A DNA stretch of 51,036 nucleotides from Pseudomonadota bacterium (GTDB taxonomy: Bacteria > Pseudomonadota > Gammaproteobacteria > Xanthomonadales > Xanthomonadaceae): positions 1-51,036 of the forward strand of contig JAIUOJ010000010.1 of assembly GCA_020161335.1 (NCBI GenBank), written 5' to 3'. The translations under genes and the position numbers were made by a program. Below are positions 1 through 7,862 of the stretch, one piece after another. The notes under the pieces were generated by a model that did no database searches, had not been told where the DNA came from, and worked only from the letters and a program-made list of their open reading frames with translations. The number at the start of each line of letters is the position of its first letter. Position 1 is the stretch's first letter.

Positions 1-1
1 C

Positions 2-478
2 AAGAGCGGCGTGTTCGCCCATTTCGGCTCGCGCGAAGACCTGCAGCTCGCCACGCTCGACCTGGGCGGCGAGCTGTTCATCCGCGACGTGCTCGTGCCT
101 GCGCTGAAGGAACGCCGCGGCCTGCCCCGGCTGCGCGCGATCTACGCCAACTGGAGCGAGTGGGTGCGCCACGAGGATGACGGCGGCTGCCTGTTCCTCG
201 CGGCCGCCAGCGAGTACGACGACCGCCCCGGCCCGATCCGGGATCGCGTGCTGCAGCAGGAAGCCGACTGGCGCGACCAACTGGCCAAGGCGGTGCAGCG
301 CGCGGTCGAGAGCGGCGAGCTGGCCGCTGATACCGAGCCCGGGCAGATGGCGTTCGAGATCTACGCCGTCGCACTGGCGGTCCACCACGACGCCGGGCTG
401 ACCGGCTACGAGGACGCCGCCAAGCGCGGTTTCCGCGCATTCGAGCGCCTGCTCCGCAGCTACGCCCCTTCCCCCTGA
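2..478 (+). CDS. TetR/AcrR-family transcriptional regulator (5' end outside window)
   Basis: The reading frame is open from the first bases, so the start and most of the N-terminal DNA-binding domain lie upstream. The first visible residues (KSGVFAHFGSREDLQ) match the end of the TetR helix-turn-helix, where the recognition helix runs into the 'YxHFxSKEDL' consensus. The remaining ~150 residues are the helical ligand-binding and dimerisation domain, with a conserved-looking GGCLF segment. The stop at 476-478 is followed 23 bp later by the hydrolase gene on the same strand, so the two may be co-transcribed. Ligand unknown. Family assignment is firm from the HTH remnant and helical composition; the regulated target is inference. 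Confidence 0.85.
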   Translation, partial: KSGVFAHFGSREDLQLATLDLGGELFIRDVLVPALKERRGLPRLRAIYANWSEWVRHEDDGGCLFLAAASEYDDRPGPIRDRVLQQEADWRDQLAKAVQRAVESGELAADTEPGQMAFEIYAVALAVHHDAGLTGYEDAAKRGFRAFERLLRSYAPSP

Positions 479-501
479 GTCGCCTCGGCGAGGTCCGCCC
501 C

Positions 502-1572
502 ATGGAAAGTTCGCGATCCAAAATTAGCACGAACGTTCGTATTAATGATCATCGTGAACCCGAGGCCGTGGACCTCGAGACCGCGTCGCTCGACGCACCG
601 CCCTCGCCGACCCCGCCCCCGTCCAGGCCGGCCACCTGGCTGCCCGCGCATCGAAGCCTGTCCTGGCTGCGCCTGGCGATGCGCGTCCTGTCGCGCTGGG
701 CACCCGCGCGCGCCGAGGCCCTGTTCGAAAGGATCTGGTTCAGCGCACGCCGTACCGTGCCACGCGCGGACGCGGCGCGCTGGCTGGCCGCCGCCGAACC
801 GCTGGACGTGCGCGTTCACGGTCGCCGCGTGCGCGCCTGGGCACGCGGGCGCGGGCCGGCCGTGCTGCTGGTGCACGGCTGGAGCGGCCATGGCGGGCAG
901 ATGCAGCCGCTGGCAGAGTCGCTGCAGGCACGAGGCTTCCGCGTGGTGCTGTTCGATGCGCCCGCCCACGGCCGATCCGACCCCAGCCGCCTCGGTGGCC
1001 GGCAGGTGAGCATGATCGAGATCGCGCAGGCGCTGCGCGTGGTCGCCGCGTCGGCCGGCCCGCTGGCCGCCGTGGTCGCGCACTCCGGCGGCTGCACGGC
1101 CACCGCGCTCGCGCTGCGCGATGGCTGGCAAGGCCCGCGCCGGATCGTCTTCGTCGCGCCGTTCGCGATGCCCTCCATCGCGATCGCGCCGTTCGGCCAG
1201 GCCATCGGCGCCAGTGACGGCGTGATCGCCGCGTTTCGCGCACGCACGCAGGCGCGCTTCGGTCGCCCGTGGTCCGACTTCGACATCCCCGCCCTGGCCA
1301 CGCGGCGTCCGTTGCCGCCGCTGCTGGTCGTGCACGACCGCGACGACCATGACGTGCCGCTGCGCCATGGCGCAGCGCTCGTCCGCAGCTGGCCCGGCAG
1401 CCGGCTGTTCGAGACACGGTCGCTCGGCCATCGCCGCGTGCTGCACGACCCGGCGGTCATGGCCGAAGTGGAAGGCTTCCTGGCGCCGCTGCGCGATGCC
1501 CGGGCGAAGCCCGTGCCCGCGGATGCGCGCGACGAACTGGACCGCGCGGTTGCAACCTGTCCCATTGCCTGA
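502..1572 (+). CDS. Alpha/beta-fold hydrolase
   Basis: This 356-residue frame has an alpha/beta hydrolase core. An HGWSGHGGQM oxyanion segment is followed by FDAPAHGRSD, a nucleophile elbow AHSGGC (Ser), an acid-bearing HDRDD loop and GHRRVLHDP with the catalytic His. There is no signal peptide. Substrate unknown; an esterase or lipase-like role is likely. The ATG at 502 has a GAGG Shine-Dalgarno-like element about 9 nt upstream. However, the first ~22 codons are unusually AT-rich for this genome and contain a perfect palindrome, so the true start could be the in-frame GTG at 568, with the AT-rich part as control region. The upstream neighbour is a TetR regulator, a common pairing. Confidence 0.85.
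   Translation: MESSRSKISTNVRINDHREPEAVDLETASLDAPPSPTPPPSRPATWLPAHRSLSWLRLAMRVLSRWAPARAEALFERIWFSARRTVPRADAARWLAAAEPLDVRVHGRRVRAWARGRGPAVLLVHGWSGHGGQMQPLAESLQARGFRVVLFDAPAHGRSDPSRLGGRQVSMIEIAQALRVVAASAGPLAAVVAHSGGCTATALALRDGWQGPRRIVFVAPFAMPSIAIAPFGQAIGASDGVIAAFRARTQARFGRPWSDFDIPALATRRPLPPLLVVHDRDDHDVPLRHGAALVRSWPGSRLFETRSLGHRRVLHDPAVMAEVEGFLAPLRDARAKPVPADARDELDRAVATCPIA
529..540. promoter_or_regulatory. Perfect 12-bp palindrome, candidate TetR operator
   Basis: ACGAACGTTCGT is a perfect palindrome inside an AT-rich island (about 518-550) in otherwise ~70% GC sequence. It sits between the TetR gene and the conserved part of the hydrolase. TetR-family operators are usually palindromes of this kind. 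No convincing -35/-10 pair was found around it. Confidence 0.4.
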
Positions 1573-1686
1573 AGCGGCGCCTGCATGGCGCCTTCCTTTG
1601 CCTCGCGCGACGTCTTACCCTGTCGCCCCCGCATGGCGGCGGCGCCATCGCGACCACGCGTCCGGCGCCCGCGACAGGACCCACGC

Positions 1687-2904
1687 TTGAACGATCCCAG
1701 CCTTGCCGCCGAAACCGATTGGCGCGCGCAGCCCCACGCCATCGTCGAACGCGACGGCGTCCGCTACACCCTGCTCGGCACCGCGCACGTGTCCCGCGCC
1801 AGCGTCGAGGCGGTGGAGGCCGCGATCGCCGGCGGCGGATTCGACACCGTCGCGGTGGAACTGGACGAACAGCGCCTGCGCGCGATGTCCGATCCTGAGG
1901 CGCTGGCCAAGGTCGACCTCGGCAAGGTGCTGCGCGAAGGCAAGACCGCGCTGTTCGCGGCGAACCTCGCGCTCGCGGCGTACCAGCGCCGGCTCGCGGA
2001 GCAACTCGGGGTCGAGCCCGGCGCGGAACTCAAGCGCGCCGTGGCCCTGGCCGGCGAGCGCGGGCTGCGCACGGAACTGATCGACCGCGACGTCGGCGTG
2101 ACCTTCCGCCGCGCGTCCAGCCGCCTCGGCTTCTTCGGCAAGCTGAAGCTGGCCGCGAACCTCATCGCCGGCCTGCTCAGCAGCGACGAGATGGGCGAGG
2201 ACGAAATCGAGCGCCTGAAGGAAGGTGACATCCTCGAGTCGAGCTTCGGCGAGTTCGCGCAGGGCAGTCCGGCGCTGTACGCCAGCGTGATATCCGAGCG
2301 CGACCGCTACATGGCCGCGCGCCTGCGCGAAGTGCCCGATGGCGCGCGCAACGTGCTGGCAGTGGTCGGCGCCGGGCATCTGTCCGGACTGGCGCGCCAC
2401 CTGCGCGAAGACGACGATGCGCCGGGCCTGGTGCGCGAGGAACTGGACTTCGTGCGCAAGGGCCGCAGCCTGCGCTGGGTGGGCACGGCGGTGATGCTGC
2501 TGATCCTGGCCGCGATCGGCTGGGGCTTCTGGCGGGGCGGCTTCGACGTCGGCCGCGAACTGCTGATGCAGTGGCTGGTGTTCACCGCCGGCCTCGCGGG
2601 CCTCGGCGCGCTGCTCGCTGGCGGCCACCCGCTGAGCGTGCTGGTGGCCGCGGTCGCCGCGCCGCTGAAGCCGATCCGGCCGCCGGGACTGTCACCGGGC
2701 CTGCTCAGCGCGCTGGTCGAGGCGCACCTGCGCAAACCGGCCTACGGCGACTTCCTGTCGCTGCGCGACGACGCGCAAAGCTGGCGCGGCTGGTATCGCA
2801 ACCGCGTGTCGCGGACCCTGCTGAACTTCATCCTCACCAACCTCGGTTCCAGCCTCGGCGTGTGGATCGCGGGCCTGCGCATCTTCGGCAAGCTGGCGCA
2901 CTGA
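1687..2904 (+). CDS. TraB/GumN-family membrane protein
   Basis: The signature GTAHVSRASVE near the N-terminus is typical of TraB-domain proteins, a family named after an enterococcal pheromone-shutdown factor and structurally related to Tiki-type peptidases. The C-terminal half carries two or three hydrophobic segments (for example VGTAVMLLILAAIGWGFW and the stretch around LVFTAGLAGLGALLAGG), so it is an inner-membrane protein. The TTG at 1687 is chosen because the Arg-rich stretch upstream (frame open back to an ATG at 1585) looks non-coding and homologues begin just before the 'ERDGVRYTLLGTAHVS' part. An ATG at 1633 is another option. The function of bacterial members is not established. 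It converges with the CPBP gene, 6 bp away. Confidence 0.8.
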   Translation: MNDPSLAAETDWRAQPHAIVERDGVRYTLLGTAHVSRASVEAVEAAIAGGGFDTVAVELDEQRLRAMSDPEALAKVDLGKVLREGKTALFAANLALAAYQRRLAEQLGVEPGAELKRAVALAGERGLRTELIDRDVGVTFRRASSRLGFFGKLKLAANLIAGLLSSDEMGEDEIERLKEGDILESSFGEFAQGSPALYASVISERDRYMAARLREVPDGARNVLAVVGAGHLSGLARHLREDDDAPGLVREELDFVRKGRSLRWVGTAVMLLILAAIGWGFWRGGFDVGRELLMQWLVFTAGLAGLGALLAGGHPLSVLVAAVAAPLKPIRPPGLSPGLLSALVEAHLRKPAYGDFLSLRDDAQSWRGWYRNRVSRTLLNFILTNLGSSLGVWIAGLRIFGKLAH

Positions 2905-2910
2905 GCCCGG

Positions 2911-3630
2911 TCAGAACAGCACGAAGGCGCCGTTGACCACGTTGTGCGCCAGCACCGGCAGCACCAGGCTGCCCGTGCGGTTGCGGAACCAGACGAGCAG
3001 CAGCGCCGGGCCACCGGTCATCGCGAACGCCATCGCATCGAACGAGGGCCCGTCGGCGCGCCAGAACAGCGCATGGCCGAGGCCGAAGGCCACAGACGAC
3101 AGCAGCCCGCCCCAGCCGATGCCGAGCGCGGGGCGCGCACCGCGCCCGACGGCGAACGCTTCGTTCAAGGCCAGCAGCAGCACGCCGCGGTAGAACAGTT
3201 CCTCCTCGATCCCGGGCATCGACCACTGGAACAGGATCGTGTCGAGGTCGGCCGGTCCGTCGCCGAGGTGGAACGCAAAGCCGAAGATCACCAGCGCCAG
3301 CACCGCGAACGCGATCCATGCGGCGCCGGCTCCGGGCGATTGGCGCAAGGTCAAGCCGCTGCGGGCGAAGCCGAACCGTGGCAACGCGGCCACCGCCAGC
3401 AGGCCGGCCGTGGCCAGCAGCTTGCCGGTCCAGGCCCAGTCGCTGCCCGGGAACAGGTTTGGCACGAGCCCGTAACCGCGCAGCACCAGCGCATCGCGCA
3501 ACAGCATCAGCGCCAGCGCGGCGAGCAGCCAGCCCACGCGCAGGCGCCGGCGCGCCGCCAGCGCAAGCCCCAGCGCGAGGCCACCGACCACGCCGATGTG
3601 GACCATGATCTCGAGCAGCGCATTCGTCAT
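2911..3630 (-). CDS. CPBP-family intramembrane glutamic endopeptidase (Abi/CAAX-like)
   Basis: A polytopic membrane protein of about 239 residues with the three CPBP motifs. These are EEELFYRG (paired Glu plus Arg), a central FGLGHALFW with a conserved His, and a final HNVVNG with a second His. Bacterial members are membrane-embedded proteases of mostly unknown substrate, some linked to bacteriocin self-immunity. I prefer the ATG at 3630 (MTNALLE...) over one 8 codons upstream because it has a GGA element at a reasonable distance. It lies about 55 bp beyond the DUF6326 gene and is probably the last gene of the RND pump operon. Confidence 0.85.
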   Translation of the reverse strand: MTNALLEIMVHIGVVGGLALGLALAARRRLRVGWLLAALALMLLRDALVLRGYGLVPNLFPGSDWAWTGKLLATAGLLAVAALPRFGFARSGLTLRQSPGAGAAWIAFAVLALVIFGFAFHLGDGPADLDTILFQWSMPGIEEELFYRGVLLLALNEAFAVGRGARPALGIGWGGLLSSVAFGLGHALFWRADGPSFDAMAFAMTGGPALLLVWFRNRTGSLVLPVLAHNVVNGAFVLF

Positions 3631-3685
3631 GTCGTGTTGTCCGTCAACGGGCATCCGTGGAGGCGGGCAATCCGTGCCGGAGGAG

Positions 3686-4081
3686 TCAGTCCGCGCGCCA
3701 GCGCCATGCGGTCCATGCGATGGCGAGGCACAGCACGATCTCGACCGTACCGTAGGCCAGGTAGAACCACCACGCGCCGGGCATGGTGAGGGCCACGAAC
3801 ACGGCGAAGAACAGCGCGAGGCCGACGTTGAGCCAGCGCGCCACGGCGTGCGGCAGCAGCACGCTCAGCGCCACCATCAGGCCGGGCACCATCAGCAGCA
3901 GCGCGACGAACAGCAGCGACGCCTGGCTGGTCGGCCCGACCGGGCCGCCGCCTTCGAGCATGCCCTGCAGCTTGCCGGGCCGGTACAGGCCGAAATAGTC
4001 GCCGTAGAGGTAGCAGAACGTCAGGCTGGCCCACAGCACGGCGAGGCGGATCCGCGTCGAGGCTGGCACGGGCGCGTTCAT
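3686..4081 (-). CDS. DUF6326-type four-helix membrane protein
   Basis: This 131-residue protein is almost entirely hydrophobic, with about four membrane spans (around LAVLWASLTFCYLY, ASLLFVALLLMVPGLMVALSVL, VGLALFFAVFVALT and VEIVLCLAIAWTAW). The N-terminal 'FCYLYGDYFGLYRPGKL' segment is characteristic of the DUF6326 family, as far as I recall it. The start codon overlaps the stop of the preceding DUF4386 gene (ATGA, 4 bp), which shows translational coupling. Function unknown; the two proteins often look like companion integral-membrane factors. Confidence 0.75.
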   Translation of the reverse strand: MNAPVPASTRIRLAVLWASLTFCYLYGDYFGLYRPGKLQGMLEGGGPVGPTSQASLLFVALLLMVPGLMVALSVLLPHAVARWLNVGLALFFAVFVALTMPGAWWFYLAYGTVEIVLCLAIAWTAWRWRAD

Positions 4082-4788
4082 GCCCTGCCGGCCCGCGGCA
4101 GGCGCGCACCGAACACCAGCAGCCACAGGCCGCTGCCGATCTCGCCCGCAGCCGCCGCCATGCGCAACGCGCGCAGGACGATGCCATCCGTCGGCGCCTG
4201 CGCGAGCCCGGCGCCGATGATGGCGACGTAGCCGATGCCGCCCAGCACCAGCAGCGCGCCGAACACGCGCGGGATGCGGGCGCTGCGCAACACGAGGAGG
4301 CCGAACGGCAACAGCCACAGTCCCCAGAACAGGCTGGCGAGATGCATCAGGCCTTCGGACGTGCGGAGCGACAGCCACGCCTGGGTGGCCGCCGCGTCCG
4401 GCGACAGCGCGACGCCTGCCTCCAGCAGCGCCAACGCCTGCCAGCGATGGCCGATCGCCACGAGCGCGACCGGCACGCTCGCCACCGCCAGCGCCACCAT
4501 CCACGTCGCCGCGACCTCGCCGGCTTCGCGGAACACGCGGTACAGCGCGAACGGCAGCAACAGGAACGCCACCTCCATCACCAGCAACGCGGCGATGCCG
4601 AGGCGGAACAGCGGCGCCTGCGTGGACAGGGTCGTCGCCAGCGCCGCGGGGGTGTCGAGCGCGCCCAGCTGGCCCGGCACGTAGGCCAGGCCCAGCAGGC
4701 CGCCGGCGACCACCATCATGTACAGCGCGCCGGCGACGCGACCGTCGCGGCCCAGGCTGCTGTTCGTGGTCAACGGCGCGGGATTCAT
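4078..4788 (-). CDS. DUF4386 domain membrane protein
   Basis: A 236-residue integral membrane protein. It begins with polar residues and then GRVAGALYMMVVAGGLLGLAYVPG, the usual N-terminus of DUF4386 proteins, followed by five or so further hydrophobic helices including GLMHLASLFWGLWLLPFGLLVL. Both ends overlap neighbouring genes by 4 bp: its start lies in the stop of the RND gene, and its stop covers the DUF6326 start. It is therefore part of the pump operon. Function unknown; no catalytic motif visible. Confidence 0.8.
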   Translation of the reverse strand: MNPAPLTTNSSLGRDGRVAGALYMMVVAGGLLGLAYVPGQLGALDTPAALATTLSTQAPLFRLGIAALLVMEVAFLLLPFALYRVFREAGEVAATWMVALAVASVPVALVAIGHRWQALALLEAGVALSPDAAATQAWLSLRTSEGLMHLASLFWGLWLLPFGLLVLRSARIPRVFGALLVLGGIGYVAIIGAGLAQAPTDGIVLRALRMAAAAGEIGSGLWLLVFGARLPRAGRA

Positions 4789-7700
4789 GCCGACGGCGCC
4801 GTGGTCGGCTCGACCGCGCCGCGACGCGTCCGCGCGCGACGCGTCAGGCGCGCCGTGCCGCTGCGCAGGTCGTCGAGCAGGGCGTAGATCGTCGGCAGGA
4901 ACAGCAGGCTGACCACCGTCGAGAACGCGAGCCCGCCGGCGATCGCGCGCGCCATTGGGTAGTACGGTGGCATGCCGTCCGCGGTCTGCGTATTCAGCGC
5001 GATCGGGATCATCGCCAGGATCGCGGTACCCATCGTCATCATGATCGGGCGCAGCCGCTCCCGGCTGCCTTCGATCAAGGCCTCGGTGCGAGCCATGCCG
5101 CGCCGTCGCAGGTTGTTGATGTGCTCGATCATCACGATGCCGTTGTTCACCACCACGCCCATCAGCACCAGGATGCCGATGATCGCCATGATGTTCATCT
5201 CGGTGCCGGTGATCCAGAACAGCCAGTACACGCCGAAGATCGAGAACAGCACGCACGACATGATCGCGGCCGGGAACAGCAGCGACTCGAACACCGCGGC
5301 CATGATCACGAACATCAGGATCAGCGCGATGAAGATCGAGTTCAGCATCTGCTGCTGGCCATCGATGTTGATGTTGAAGCCCATGCCCGAGAACGTGTAG
5401 CCGTAGCCTGGTGGGAACTCGACGCCCTCCAGCGCCGTCTCGATCGACTTGCGCGCGTCCTCCACCGGCACATCCTTGGCCACGCCGGCCTCGACGCGCA
5501 GCATCGTCTGCCGGTTGAGGCGCTGGATCGAGGTCGACGCCGGGTTCACGGCCACGTTGACCATCGCCAGCAGCGGTACTTCGGCGCCGTCCGGCGCACG
5601 CACCATGAAGCCGGCCAGGTCCTCGATGCCGTAGTTCTCCGAGCCGGCGAAGCGCACGTTGACCGGGATCTCGACCTCGCCGCGGTGGAAGTCGCGCAGC
5701 GACGAGCCGCGCAGCGCCATGCTCACGAACTGGGCCACCTGCTGCGCCGAGAACCCGTAGGCGGCGGCGCGCTCCCGGTCCACGCTCACCGACAATTCGG
5801 TGTTGGCATCGCCGGTGTCCACGCGCACGTCGCGCAACTTGGGATCGCGCGCGAGCAACGGCACCACGTCGGCCGCCAGCTCCTGCAGCACCTGGGTCGA
5901 ATCGCCGATCAGGCTGAAGCGGATGCCCTCGTTCTGGTTCCCGGACTGCCCCGGCCAGCCGATGCCGATCTTGGCCCGGGCCGACTGCGGGAGGCCCTTG
6001 CGCACTTCCTCCACGATCTTGTTGCTGACCTCGCGGTCCTCGGTCTTCAGGAACAGGCGGGTCGACGCCCAGCCCTGCTCGCTGTAGCGGCTGTACACGC
6101 GGTCGATCTGGAATGCCTCGCGGTTGGCGTTGGCGAATGCCTCCACGCGCGCGACTTCACGGCCCATCTCCTCCTTCGAGTAGGCGCCCTTCCACTGGTA
6201 GAAGATGTTGATCTCGCTCGGGTCGCTGTCGTCGCCGCCGCCCTGCGTGTTCATCATCGGGTACACGCTGGCGAGGGTGATCGCGAGGATGCCGGCCACG
6301 CTCCAGCCACGGTGTTCCAGCGTCCAGCGCAGCAGCCTGGCGTACCGCTGCTGCATGCCGGTGATGAATGGCGACTTCAGCGCCGGCGGCGACTTCATCC
6401 GCGCCGACAGCATCGGGATCAGGCTGACCGCGACCAGCCACGACGCCAGCAGCGAGACCGAGATCGTCACCGCCAGCTGGGCGAGGTAGATGGTGATGAT
6501 GTTCTTCTCGCCGAAGATCATCGGCAGGAACACCACGCAGTGGCACAGGGTGCCGGCCGACAGCGCGATCGCGACGTGGCGGGTGCCGATGATCGACGCC
6601 AGCCACGGCTTGTCGGGATAGCGTTCGCGTTCCTGGTAGATGCTTTCGACCACCACCACCGCGTTGTCGACCAGCATGCCCACCGCCAGCAGCAGGCCCA
6701 TCATCGAGATGATGTTGAGCGAGATGCCGGTGAAGTACATGAAACCCAGGGTCATGATGAAGCAGATCGGGATCGCCGTGCTCACCATCAGCGTCGATGG
6801 CCAGTGGCGCAGGAACGCGTACAGCACGATCACCGACAGGACCAGGCCGATGCCGCCGGCCTCGGCCAGCGCCAGCAGCGAGCTGGTCACGGCCTCGCCC
6901 TGGTCGTCGGTGATCTCGATGCCGACGCCGCGCATCGCCGGATCTTCCTCCAGCACCTTGATTTCGGCGCGCACCGCGCGCGAGAGGTCGACGAGGTTGG
7001 CCGAGCGCTCCTTGTAGATGTCCACGCCGACGCTGGGCTTGCCGTCCATGCGCCGCACGTAGTTCATGCGCTGCGGCTGCAGGCTGACCTCGGCGATGTC
7101 GGACAGGCGCGTGCCGCGGTTGTTGATGCGCAGGTCGCGCAGCGCCTGCAGCTCGGTCAGCTCGCCCCGCGGCTGCACGCGCAGGCGCTGGCCGGCCTCG
7201 GTGATCTGGCCGGCGGACACCGAGAAGTTCGCCGCCTGCAGCCGCTGCACCAGCTCGTTGAGGGCGACGCCATGCGCGCTGATGCGGTCCTGGTCGAGTG
7301 CGACCAGCAGTTCCTGCGCGGCCACGCCCTCCACTTCCACGCGTGCCACGCCGGGCAGTCGTTCGAGCCGCTGCTTGATGCTGCGCTCGATCAGGTCGGC
7401 GCGCGCGGTGAGGTCCTCCTCGCTGCTCAGGCGCAGGCTCATCGCCTCGCGGTCGCCGGTGCTCCAGCGCTGCACGTAGTAGCGCCGGAAGTCGTCCGGC
7501 AGCTGGTCGCGGACCGCGTCGATGCGTTCGCGCGCCTCGGAGGCCGCGATCGCGATGTCACGGCTCCAGTCGCTGAACTCGACCTGGATCTGCCCGCCTT
7601 CGGCGTTCGCCCGCGAGTTCATCGACTTGATCCCGGACATCGTCGCCAGCGCCTCCTCGACCGGGCGCAGGATGTTGCGCTCGACCTCTTCCGGGGTCGA

Positions 7701-7859
7701 ACCGGGGTACGGCAGCGACACGAAGAAGAACGGGATCGTCGCTTCCGGCTCGGCCTCCAGCGGCAGCCGGAACGAGGCGATCAGGCCGATCGCCACCATC
7801 GACACGAACAGCATGATCGTGGTGACGGGCCGGCGGATGGACAGCTCGGTGATGTTCAT
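4785..7859 (-). CDS. Efflux RND transporter permease subunit (second of pair)
   Basis: At 1,024 residues this is the normal length of an AcrB-type RND pump. It starts with NITELSIRRPVTTIMLFVSMVAIG (TM1) and then the porter-domain phrase PGSTPEEVERNILRPVEEAL. In TM4 the proton-relay segment reads VGMLVDNAVVVVES, so only the first of AcrB's two Asp is present and the second is Asn. In TM10 the segment reads VVVNNGIVMIEHI, with Asn where AcrB has the essential Lys. The N-terminus is 3 bp after the stop of the other RND gene, and the 3' end overlaps DUF4386. Family certain; the partner may supply proton coupling (inference). Confidence 0.95.
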   Translation of the reverse strand: MNITELSIRRPVTTIMLFVSMVAIGLIASFRLPLEAEPEATIPFFFVSLPYPGSTPEEVERNILRPVEEALATMSGIKSMNSRANAEGGQIQVEFSDWSRDIAIAASEARERIDAVRDQLPDDFRRYYVQRWSTGDREAMSLRLSSEEDLTARADLIERSIKQRLERLPGVARVEVEGVAAQELLVALDQDRISAHGVALNELVQRLQAANFSVSAGQITEAGQRLRVQPRGELTELQALRDLRINNRGTRLSDIAEVSLQPQRMNYVRRMDGKPSVGVDIYKERSANLVDLSRAVRAEIKVLEEDPAMRGVGIEITDDQGEAVTSSLLALAEAGGIGLVLSVIVLYAFLRHWPSTLMVSTAIPICFIMTLGFMYFTGISLNIISMMGLLLAVGMLVDNAVVVVESIYQERERYPDKPWLASIIGTRHVAIALSAGTLCHCVVFLPMIFGEKNIITIYLAQLAVTISVSLLASWLVAVSLIPMLSARMKSPPALKSPFITGMQQRYARLLRWTLEHRGWSVAGILAITLASVYPMMNTQGGGDDSDPSEINIFYQWKGAYSKEEMGREVARVEAFANANREAFQIDRVYSRYSEQGWASTRLFLKTEDREVSNKIVEEVRKGLPQSARAKIGIGWPGQSGNQNEGIRFSLIGDSTQVLQELAADVVPLLARDPKLRDVRVDTGDANTELSVSVDRERAAAYGFSAQQVAQFVSMALRGSSLRDFHRGEVEIPVNVRFAGSENYGIEDLAGFMVRAPDGAEVPLLAMVNVAVNPASTSIQRLNRQTMLRVEAGVAKDVPVEDARKSIETALEGVEFPPGYGYTFSGMGFNINIDGQQQMLNSIFIALILMFVIMAAVFESLLFPAAIMSCVLFSIFGVYWLFWITGTEMNIMAIIGILVLMGVVVNNGIVMIEHINNLRRRGMARTEALIEGSRERLRPIMMTMGTAILAMIPIALNTQTADGMPPYYPMARAIAGGLAFSTVVSLLFLPTIYALLDDLRSGTARLTRRARTRRGAVEPTTAPSA

Positions 7860-7862
7860 GGC

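Noticed and set aside
529..540. LexA/SOS box
   Set aside because: The Gram-positive LexA box is CGAAC-N4-GTTCG and the proteobacterial one CTG-N10-CAG; this palindrome has no spacer and matches neither.
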